Made by a program: the position numbers and the translations under genes
Shown here: positions 44,129 through 50,367 of the stretch, one piece after another
Position numbering within the stretch: position 1 is the stretch's first letter
Layout of the letters: each line of letters starts with the position of its first letter
The notes under the pieces: model-generated
The model's database searches: none
What the model was told of the DNA's origin: nothing
Seen by the model: only the letters and a program-made list of their open reading frames with translations
From: Beijerinckiaceae bacterium
Lineage (GTDB): Bacteria; Pseudomonadota; Alphaproteobacteria; Rhizobiales; Beijerinckiaceae
DNA length: 50,367 nucleotides
NCBI GenBank assembly: GCA_030684835.1
Contig: JAUXWZ010000008.1
Coordinates: forward strand, 1 to 50,367
Direction: 5' to 3'

Positions 44129-45345
44129 AGCAACATGACCCGGCAGGCGTCTCCTTTTTTCGCAGGCGCAGCATCAGGCGCGCGCACAATCAGGCCTTGC
44201 GCTTCCGCCAGCACCCCAAGCATGGACGAGTCTTGTTTGGAGAAGGGCGTCGCCGTGGCGACACCTTCGTTGAGCCCGCTGATTCGCGCGCGCAGATAAT
44301 CCTGACGCTGGTCGTTTTCTGGCAAATCTGCGCCAAGGATGGCGGGGCGCGTGGCGTCTGCGCCTGCGTCTTTGTCGCCCGATAGCGCGCGCACGAGAGG
44401 CACGAGGAACAGCACGGCGCAAACGATCGCGGAAACCGGATTTCCCGGCAGGCCGAGGATGCGCATATCGCCGATACGCCCGTGCATGAAGGGTTTGCCG
44501 GGCCGCATAGCGATGCGCCAGAAGCCCAGTTCCATGCCTTCGCGCGTTAGCGCGGTTTGCACGAGATCGTGGTCGCCGACCGAGGCGCCGCCCAGCGTCA
44601 CAAGCACGTCGGCCTTGAGATCGCGCGCGCGGCTGATGGCGGCCTCAAGCGCGGGAAAGTCATCGCCCGCAATGCCAAGGTCAATTACTTCCGCGCCCGC
44701 CTGTCGCGCATAAGCGCCGACCGCGAAATTGTTGGAGGCGACGATCTGGTCCGGGCCGGGGTTCGCGCCGGGCGGCACCAGTTCATCGCCCGTGGCGAGA
44801 ATGGCGACGCGCGGCCGGCGCACGAGAGAGAGTGTGGCGTGGTTCATGGCCGCGGCCAGCGCCAGTTCCGCGGGGCCCATGCGACGGCCCGCGCTCAGAA
44901 GCACGTCGCCGGCGGCAAAATCGAGGCCGGCGCGGCGCACGTATCGGCCGAGGGGTTCACTTGCCAGCGCCGTCACGTAGCCGTCCTCGGCGTTTGCGTC
45001 CTCCTGAATGAGGATTGTGTCTGCCCCTTCAGGCACGGGCGCGCCGGTGAAGATGCGCGCCGCCTCGCCGGGCCCCACGGAGCCCGCGAAGCCATGACCT
45101 GCGGCGCTGACGCCCAGCACTCGCAGCTGCGCGGGAATGGTTGCGATGTCCGCCGCGCGCACCGCGTAACCGTCCATGGCCGAGACGGGGCAGGGCGGTT
45201 GCGTGCGCCTTGCCGCAAGATCGCACGCGAGGCGCCGCCCCAGCGCGTCGGCAAGCGCAACATCCTCGGGCTCAAGCGGACGCTCGGCCGTGGCGAGGAT
45301 GCGCGCCAAAGCGTCGGCGACGGGCAGGAGGGGGGTGCGCGCCAT
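44122..45345 (-). CDS. moeA: Molybdopterin molybdenumtransferase MoeA
   Basis: A 407-residue enzyme inserting molybdate into adenylated molybdopterin to finish the molybdenum cofactor. Marks are PPCPVSAMDGYAVRAADI, ARIFTGAPVPEGADTILIQE, RPRVAILATGDELVPPG, NNFAVGAYARQAGAEVID, LVTLGGASVGDHDLV and RILGLPGNPVSAIVC. The C-terminal domain IV ends GDACRVMLLI. ATG at 45345 lies 1 nt after the moaC stop. It is the last gene of trpG-trpD-trpC-moaC-moeA. An MPT adenylyltransferase such as MogA is not in the window. Confidence 0.97.
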   Translation of the reverse strand: MARTPLLPVADALARILATAERPLEPEDVALADALGRRLACDLAARRTQPPCPVSAMDGYAVRAADIATIPAQLRVLGVSAAGHGFAGSVGPGEAARIFTGAPVPEGADTILIQEDANAEDGYVTALASEPLGRYVRRAGLDFAAGDVLLSAGRRMGPAELALAAAMNHATLSLVRRPRVAILATGDELVPPGANPGPDQIVASNNFAVGAYARQAGAEVIDLGIAGDDFPALEAAISRARDLKADVLVTLGGASVGDHDLVQTALTREGMELGFWRIAMRPGKPFMHGRIGDMRILGLPGNPVSAIVCAVLFLVPLVRALSGDKDAGADATRPAILGADLPENDQRQDYLRARISGLNEGVATATPFSKQDSSMLGVLAEAQGLIVRAPDAAPAKKGDACRVMLLI

Positions 45346-45346
45346 G

Positions 45347-45841
45347 TCAGTTTCCGTCAGGTTCGTGTGGACGCTTCCAGTCACCCGATTTGCCGCCAGC
45401 CTTTTCGACCATGCCAATGCCCTCAATCGTCATGAAACGATCAACCGCTTTCACCATGTCGTAAATAGTCAGGCAGGCGACGCTGACGGCTGTCAGCGCC
45501 TCCATTTCAACGCCGGTCTTGCCCGTGACCTTGGCGCTCGCGCGCACGCGCACACCGGGCAGCGCGGGGTCCGGCGTCAGGTCAACAATGACTTGCGACA
45601 ACGCCAGCGGATGACAGAGCGGAATCAGTTCATGCGTGCGTTTGGCGGCCATGATGCCGGCAATGCGCGCTGTGCCCAGGACGTCGCCCTTCTTTGCGTC
45701 GCCAGCGATGATGAGATCGAGCGTTTCACGCTTCATCACCACGCGCCCTTCCGCTAGCGCAATGCGATGGGTGGCCTCCTTGGCCGACACGTCGACCATG
45801 TGCGCTTCGCCGCTGTCGCCAATATGGGTGAGCTTGCTCAT
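45347..45841 (-). CDS. moaC: Cyclic pyranopterin monophosphate synthase MoaC
   Basis: A 164-residue enzyme forming cyclic pyranopterin monophosphate, the first stable intermediate of molybdenum cofactor synthesis. Marks are [20 protein letters not shown], the catalytic-site stretch [40 protein letters not shown] and [20 protein letters not shown]. Start ATG at 45841 overlaps the trpC stop by 4 bp (ATGA), so it is coupled to trpC. The C-terminal tail [12 protein letters not shown] is a short extension. Confidence 0.98.
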   Translation of the reverse strand: MSKLTHIGDSGEAHMVDVSAKEATHRIALAEGRVVMKRETLDLIIAGDAKKGDVLGTARIAGIMAAKRTHELIPLCHPLALSQVIVDLTPDPALPGVRVRASAKVTGKTGVEMEALTAVSVACLTIYDMVKAVDRFMTIEGIGMVEKAGGKSGDWKRPHEPDGN

Positions 45842-46650
45842 CGCTTCGCCTTCACCGGGGCGCCGTGCAGCAGATCGTGCGTGGCCTGCGTCACATCGGT
45901 CTGGCGCATGAGGCTTTCGCCCACCAGAAACGCGCGGACCCCGGCCCGCGCGAGGCGCAGACAATCGTCATGTGTGCTGATGCCGCTTTCGCCTACGACG
46001 ATGTGGCCAGCGGGCACTTTTGGCGCTAGGCTTTCGCTGACCTCCAGCGTCGTCTTGAACGTGTGCAGATCGCGATTGTTGATTCCGATGAGTCTGGTTT
46101 CAAGCAATAGCGCGCGCTTGAGCTCTTCCTCATTATGGACTTCAGCGAGCACGTCCATGCGCAGGTCGTGCGCCGCCTTGTTGAGTTCTTTCGCCGTCTC
46201 GTCGTCAACAGCGGCCATGATGATGAGAATGCAATCGGCGCCCCACGCGCGCGCCTCGTAGACCTGATACGCGTCGTAGAGAAAATCCTTGCGAAGCGCG
46301 GGCACGCGCGTTGCGTTGCGCGCGGCGGTTAGATAATCCGGCGCGCCCTGAAACGACGGCGCATCCGTCAGCACTGACAGGCAGGCGGCGCCGCCTTTTT
46401 CATAAGCTTTGGCGAGGCTTGGCGGATCGAAGTCGGCGCGGATGAGGCCCTTGGAGGGACTCGCTTTCTTGATCTCGGCGATTAGCGCGAAGGCGCCTTC
46501 CTCAATCTTTGTTTCGATGGCGCGCGCAAAGCCGCGCACCGGCGGCTGCTTCTCAATGGCGCGCTCCAGCGCATGAAGCGGCATGCGGACTTTGGCTTCA
46601 GCGATCTCGCGTCGCTTGTAGACTTCAATCTTGTGCAGGATGTCGGCCAT
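45838..46650 (-). CDS. trpC: Indole-3-glycerol phosphate synthase
   Basis: A 270-residue TIM-barrel enzyme closing the indole ring in tryptophan synthesis. Marks are [73 protein letters not shown] and [12 protein letters not shown]. It is a stand-alone TrpC without a fused TrpF. It starts 15 bp after trpD and overlaps moaC by 4 bp, so tryptophan and molybdenum-cofactor genes share one operon. Confidence 0.98.
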   Translation of the reverse strand: MADILHKIEVYKRREIAEAKVRMPLHALERAIEKQPPVRGFARAIETKIEEGAFALIAEIKKASPSKGLIRADFDPPSLAKAYEKGGAACLSVLTDAPSFQGAPDYLTAARNATRVPALRKDFLYDAYQVYEARAWGADCILIIMAAVDDETAKELNKAAHDLRMDVLAEVHNEEELKRALLLETRLIGINNRDLHTFKTTLEVSESLAPKVPAGHIVVGESGISTHDDCLRLARAGVRAFLVGESLMRQTDVTQATHDLLHGAPVKAKR

Positions 46651-46665
46651 TCTTGAAATGCTCCC

Positions 46666-47682
46666 TTACGTCCTGCCGGAAACGTCGATCAGTTTGCCCA
46701 GCGTGGCTTTCGCCTTGCCGGATGCGATGGCCTGCGCCGCCATGTCAGCGCCTTCGCGCAGGGTCGTGACGCGCCCGGCCACGATGAGCGCGGCGGCCGC
46801 GTTGAGCAGCGAGATGTCACGGTATGCGCCCGGCTTGCCGTCGAGCACGGCGCGCAGTTCGTTCGCGTTGTAATCTGGTTCGCCGCCGCGCAGGTCTTCG
46901 GGCTTTGCGCGTGGGAGTCCCGCGTCTTCGGGCGTTACTTCAAATTCGCTGATCTCGCCCTTTGCGAGCGCCACGACTCTGGTCGCGCCCGTGGTGGTGA
47001 TTTCGTCGAGTCCGTCGGCGCCGTAAACGACCCATACGGCTTCGGACCCAAGGTTGCGCAGCGTTTCCGCCATGGGGCGTTGCAGATGAGCCGAGAAAAC
47101 GCCCACAACCTGACGCTTGACCGAAGCCGGGTTCGACAGCGGCCCGAGAATGTTGAAGATCGTGCGCGTGCCAAGCTCCACACGCACGGGCGCGACGTGG
47201 CGCGTCGCAGCATGGTGGGTCGGCGCCATCATGAATCCGATGCCGGCCTCGCGAATGCAGGTTTCCACTTGCCGCGGCTGGAGGCCGATCGTCACGCCCA
47301 GCGCCGTGAGAATGTCGCTGGCGCCGGACTTGGACGACGCGGCCCGGTTGCCGTGCTTGGCGACGGGAACCCCGCAGGCCGCCACGAGCAGACAGGCCAG
47401 CGTCGAGACATTCCACGAGCCCGCGTTGTCGCCGCCCGTGCCAACAATGTCGATGGCGTCGACGGGGGCGTTGACGCGCAGCATCTTGGCGCGCATGGCC
47501 GACACGGCGCCGGTGATCTCGTCAACCGTTTCCCCGCGCACCCGCAGCGCCAGAAGGAAGCCGCCCATTTGCGCCGGCGTCACATCGCCCGACAGCAGCG
47601 CATTGAATGCGGCTTCCGCCTCTGCACGGCCAAGGGCGCCGCCGCTGGCCACCTTCGCGATAATGGGTTTGAACGAGTCCAT
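46666..47682 (-). CDS. trpD: Anthranilate phosphoribosyltransferase
   Basis: A 338-residue enzyme transferring phosphoribose from PRPP to anthranilate. Marks are [19 protein letters not shown] (PRPP-binding glycine loop), [20 protein letters not shown] and [20 protein letters not shown], followed by [19 protein letters not shown]. Start ATG at 47682 has tgagga 8 nt upstream and lies 8 bp after trpG. The longer open frame upstream overlaps trpG and is rejected. Confidence 0.98.
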   Translation of the reverse strand: MDSFKPIIAKVASGGALGRAEAEAAFNALLSGDVTPAQMGGFLLALRVRGETVDEITGAVSAMRAKMLRVNAPVDAIDIVGTGGDNAGSWNVSTLACLLVAACGVPVAKHGNRAASSKSGASDILTALGVTIGLQPRQVETCIREAGIGFMMAPTHHAATRHVAPVRVELGTRTIFNILGPLSNPASVKRQVVGVFSAHLQRPMAETLRNLGSEAVWVVYGADGLDEITTTGATRVVALAKGEISEFEVTPEDAGLPRAKPEDLRGGEPDYNANELRAVLDGKPGAYRDISLLNAAAALIVAGRVTTLREGADMAAQAIASGKAKATLGKLIDVSGRT

Positions 47683-47690
47683 AAACGTCC

Positions 47691-48308
47691 TCAGCTCTGG
47701 GTCGCGAGCGCGGGGGCGCGGTGCGCTGTGTTCCACTCGCGCGCGATGTCGAGAAAATTCGCGATGATGCGATGGCCGTGCTGCGAGAGAATGCTCTCGG
47801 GATGAAACTGCACGCCATGTATAGGGTAGGTGCGGTGCGCGAGCCCCATGATGAGTCCGTCAGTTTCCGCGGTCACTTCAAGGTCGGCGGGAAGCGTGTC
47901 GCGACGCACCACAAGCGAGTGGTAGCGAGTGGCCTCGAACGGGCCGTTGATGCCGCGAAACACGCTGGCGCCGGAATGATGGATCGTCGCGAGCTTGCCG
48001 TGCACGGGGACAGGCGCGCGGATGACGTCGCCGCCAAAGGATTCGCCCATGGCCTGATGGCCGAGGCAAACGCCAAACATCGGCACGCGCGACGCCGCTG
48101 CGGCAATCAGATCAAGGCAAATTCCCGCCTCGTGCGGCGTGCAGGGGCCAGGCGACAGGACAATCGCATCCGGGCGTGCGTCCATAATCGCGCCGACGGT
48201 TGCTTCGTCGTTGCGGCGCACTGTGACATTCGCGCCCTGAGCCCCCAAATAATGCACAAGGTTCCAGGTGAACGAGTCGTAATTGTCGATCAGCGTGACC
48301 GCGGTCAT
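47691..48308 (-). CDS. trpG: Anthranilate synthase glutamine amidotransferase subunit
   Basis: A 205-residue class I glutamine amidotransferase providing ammonia to TrpE. The catalytic Cys lies in [19 protein letters not shown], and the His-Glu pair in [36 protein letters not shown] is the family N-terminus; the [10 protein letters not shown] block shapes the oxyanion site. Ribosome site aaggag is strong. It heads trpG-D-C-moaC-moeA and is separated from trpE by two other genes. It could also serve PabB, as dual-use subunits are known. Confidence 0.96.
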   Translation of the reverse strand: MTAVTLIDNYDSFTWNLVHYLGAQGANVTVRRNDEATVGAIMDARPDAIVLSPGPCTPHEAGICLDLIAAAASRVPMFGVCLGHQAMGESFGGDVIRAPVPVHGKLATIHHSGASVFRGINGPFEATRYHSLVVRRDTLPADLEVTAETDGLIMGLAHRTYPIHGVQFHPESILSQHGHRIIANFLDIAREWNTAHRAPALATQS

Positions 48309-48438
48309 GCGGGCTCTCCTTGGCCGTTCTTTTCGGCTCCGGAACCCGGCGCGTCAAGCCGCAGGCGCAGGGTTAGCCAAAGCGCCGCATTGCGCAGGCT
48401 GGCGCCCGAGCGCAAGGATGGGGCAAGGAGGGGTTATT

Positions 48439-49260
48439 ATGGATGGTCTGAACGAGCCGCTGATCCGGCTGGCGAGCTTTTTGAGCGTGCTGGCGATCAT
48501 GGCGACTTACGAGATTGCCGCGCCGCGTCGCAAACTCTCCGCGCCCCAGCGGCTGCGCTGGCTTTCCAACCTTGGAATCGTGGGCGTAAACACCCTTGTT
48601 CTGCGGCTTCTGTTTCCACTGGCGGGCGTCGGCTTTGCGCTTTACGCGAGCGAGCGCAGCTGGGGCCTTGGGCCACTGCTGGGCGCGCCGCACTGGCTGT
48701 GGGCGATTGTCTGCGTCATCGCGCTCGACGCCGCGATATGGGCGCAGCACGTCATGTTCCATCACGTGCCCGCCCTATGGCGCCTGCACCGCATGCACCA
48801 CGCTGATCTTGATATAGACGTGACGACAGGCCTGCGCTTTCACCCTGTCGAAATCATCCTGTCGATGCTTATCAAGTTCGTGGTGATCGCGCTGCTTGGA
48901 GCGCCTGCAATCGCGGTTTTGATTTTTGAGATTTTGCTGAACGCGACTGCGATGTTCAATCACTCGAACGTCAAAATGCCCGAACGTGCGGACGCATTGA
49001 TCCGCACGCTGATCGTCACGCCGGACATGCATCGCGTGCATCACTCGGTGGACCCCAGCGAGACGCACACCAATTTCGGGTTTAACCTGTCGATCTGGGA
49101 CAAGCTGGCGGGCCTGTACAAGGCGCAGCCCAACCTCGGGCACGACGGCATGTCGATAGGCTTGCCGGAATTTCGCGACCCGCGCGAATTACGCCTCGAC
49201 AAGATGTTGATGCAGCCGCTGCGCAGCGACGGGGCTGGAGCGATCAAGGAGGCTATGTAG
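48439..49260 (+). CDS. Sterol desaturase / fatty-acid hydroxylase family protein
   Basis: A 273-residue membrane protein with the eight-histidine di-iron motifs of the fatty-acid hydroxylase superfamily: HVMFHHVPALWRLHRMHHAD in the middle (H-x3/4-H and H-x2-HH), FNHSNVKMPE, and PDMHRVHHSVDPSETHTNFG near residue 200. Four membrane segments flank them. Members hydroxylate or desaturate lipids such as sterols, fatty acids or carotenoids; the substrate is unknown here. Start ATG at 48439 follows aaggagggg; the longer open frame is rejected. It lies on the strand opposite to the trp genes and splits trpE from trpG. Confidence 0.9.
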   Translation: MDGLNEPLIRLASFLSVLAIMATYEIAAPRRKLSAPQRLRWLSNLGIVGVNTLVLRLLFPLAGVGFALYASERSWGLGPLLGAPHWLWAIVCVIALDAAIWAQHVMFHHVPALWRLHRMHHADLDIDVTTGLRFHPVEIILSMLIKFVVIALLGAPAIAVLIFEILLNATAMFNHSNVKMPERADALIRTLIVTPDMHRVHHSVDPSETHTNFGFNLSIWDKLAGLYKAQPNLGHDGMSIGLPEFRDPRELRLDKMLMQPLRSDGAGAIKEAM

Positions 49261-49280
49261 TCGCCTCGCCATCTGCGCCG

Positions 49281-49538
49281 TTAGACGGCAGATAGTTTGG
49301 GCGCTATCGGCACAAGCCTTGGCGGCGAAGTGAAATCCTCATGCCGGTATCGCGCATCGTGGCGCATGTTTCCGCCGGGAATTTGCTGGCGAGATAATGC
49401 GCGGCAAGTGGGCTGACCTGATTGCTTCTTGCCGGCGCCGACCTTCTGCGCCGAGCCGCCAGACGATTGCGCAAACGCGGGCCCGATGGCTAAAGCACCG
49501 ACGACGATGGAGGCAGCGATGATCGGGAAAAACTTCAT
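49281..49538 (-). CDS. Putative small secreted protein
   Basis: An 85-residue frame with a good signal peptide (KFFPIIAASIVVGALAIGPA, then FAQ) and a gggga ribosome site. The mature part has no family I recognise. Beyond residue 40 the sequence looks less protein-like than a second frame, which reads LAAHYLASKFPAETCATMRD before stopping at about 49310, so a frameshift or a mis-chosen frame is possible. The promoter region may include tagTATAAAct about 40 bp upstream. Between its end and the sterol-desaturase stop lies a weak inverted repeat (49271-49293). Confidence 0.45.
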   Translation of the reverse strand: MKFFPIIAASIVVGALAIGPAFAQSSGGSAQKVGAGKKQSGQPTCRALSRQQIPGGNMRHDARYRHEDFTSPPRLVPIAPKLSAV

Positions 49539-49632
49539 TTCCGGTCCCCACTTGCAAGCATAGCGTGAGGGACAGTTTATACTAATGCCACCGACCGTGT
49601 TGCTCCCCCAGTCTGAAGACGAGCCTTAAGGA

Positions 49633-50367
49633 TTACTGCCCCCGACGCGCGTTCGTGGCGAAGCGCACGGCTTCTTCCGCCGCCTTGAAGAGCGCGGCGG
49701 CCTTGTTCACGCACTCGCGCTGTTCGCTCTCCGGCACGGAATCGTAAACGATGCCCGCGCCCGCCTGCGCGTGCATCTGGCCGTCCTTTATGACGGCGGT
49801 GCGCAGGACGATGCAGGTGTCCATTTCGCCCGAGGCGCCGAAATAGCCGATGCACCCGGCGTAGATGCCGCGCTTGTCGACTTCCAGTTCGTCGATCACT
49901 TCCATCGCGCGCACCTTTGGCGCGCCAGACACTGTGCCAGCGGGAAAACCCGCGCAGAGCGCATCAATGACGTCATGGGCGGGATCGAGCTTGCCTTCCA
50001 CGTTCGACACGATGTGCATCACATGGCTGTAACGCTCGATGAAGAACTGGCCCGTCACTTCCACTGTGCCGATCTGCGAAACGCGCCCTACATCGTTACG
50101 GCCCAGATCGAGCAGCATGAGATGCTCCGCGCGCTCCTTGGGATCGGCCAGCAATTCGTCCGCCAGCGCCTGATCTTCCGCGGGCGTCTTGCCGCGCCAG
50201 CGGGTGCCCGCGATCGGGCGGATCGTGACTTTGCCCTCGCGCACGCGCACCAGAATTTCGGGGCTCGAACACACAATCTGGAAGCCGCCGAAATCGAGAT
50301 AGCAAAGGAACGGCGCAGGGTTTACGCGGCGCAGCGCGCGGAACAGCGAGAACGCGGGCAATTGAAA
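49633..50367 (-). CDS. trpE: Anthranilate synthase component I (C-terminal part)
   Basis: The C-terminal 244 residues of the chorismate-using subunit; the 5' part lies past the right edge. Chorismate-binding marks are [81 protein letters not shown] and [20 protein letters not shown]. These are all present and intact, and fit TrpE better than PabB because of the usual trpE-trpG pairing on this strand. TrpG is 1.3 kb downstream beyond two other genes. Any leader peptide or attenuator would lie outside the window. Confidence 0.95.
   Translation of the reverse strand, partial: FQLPAFSLFRALRRVNPAPFLCYLDFGGFQIVCSSPEILVRVREGKVTIRPIAGTRWRGKTPAEDQALADELLADPKERAEHLMLLDLGRNDVGRVSQIGTVEVTGQFFIERYSHVMHIVSNVEGKLDPAHDVIDALCAGFPAGTVSGAPKVRAMEVIDELEVDKRGIYAGCIGYFGASGEMDTCIVLRTAVIKDGQMHAQAGAGIVYDSVPESEQRECVNKAAALFKAAEEAVRFATNARRGQ

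Noticed and set aside
44557-45435. A 292-residue plus-strand frame opposite moeA and moaC
   Set aside because: No motif or ribosome site, and fully covered by two unmistakable genes on the other strand.

Overview
The window reads as chromosomal DNA of an alphaproteobacterium, most likely a member of the Hyphomicrobiales (Rhizobiales). The reasons are the high GC content, the core order trpG-trpD-trpC-moaC-moeA ... lexA ... comEC / gltX-gltA / lpxB-lpxA-fabZ-lpxD-bamA-rseP-dxr-cdsA-uppS-frr-pyrH, an alphaproteobacterial LexA box (GTTC-N7-GTTC) upstream of lexA, and several Bug/TctC-type periplasmic receptors. The family or genus cannot be fixed from this sequence. No rRNA, tRNA, CRISPR array, transposase, phage gene or plasmid gene was seen.

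Left part (1-12 kb, accessory). A YfhO-like membrane protein runs off the left edge, followed by a NupC nucleoside transporter. Next comes a catabolic-looking cluster at 3387-11854. It holds four paralogous Bug/TctC-type receptors, an ornithine-cyclodeaminase/mu-crystallin-like enzyme, an opposite-strand metallophosphoesterase-like protein with a changed metal site, a two-domain cupin and an NTF2/SnoaL-like protein. No TctA or TctB membrane subunit and no regulator lies nearby. This is the least explained part of the window.

Middle-left (12-21 kb, mixed housekeeping). Here are a threonine ammonia-lyase, the TrkA-TrkH potassium system, a YihY/BrkB membrane protein, a Glu/Leu-type dehydrogenase, a fosmidomycin-resistance-type MFS exporter and a TspO protein.

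Centre (21-36 kb, conserved core). pyrH, frr, uppS, cdsA, dxr, rseP and bamA are followed by lpxD, fabZ, lpxA and lpxB, all on the plus strand. This is the ribosome recycling, isoprenoid/undecaprenol, phospholipid, outer-membrane assembly and lipid A supply block. lpxI, which often sits between lpxA and lpxB in this group, is absent. gltA and gltX follow on the minus strand, and comEC diverges from gltX.

Right part (38-50 kb). The core chain lexA-moeA-moaC-trpC-trpD-trpG lies on the minus strand, but accessory genes sit at its joints. An amidase lies between comEC and lexA. A fifth Bug receptor, a luciferase-like monooxygenase and a small YARHG-domain secreted protein lie between lexA and moeA. 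A sterol-desaturase-family membrane oxygenase and a small secreted protein separate trpG from a partial trpE at the right edge. Several intrinsic terminators mark convergent gene ends. Short tandem duplications of 11-15 bp recur, mostly between genes and just before start codons.
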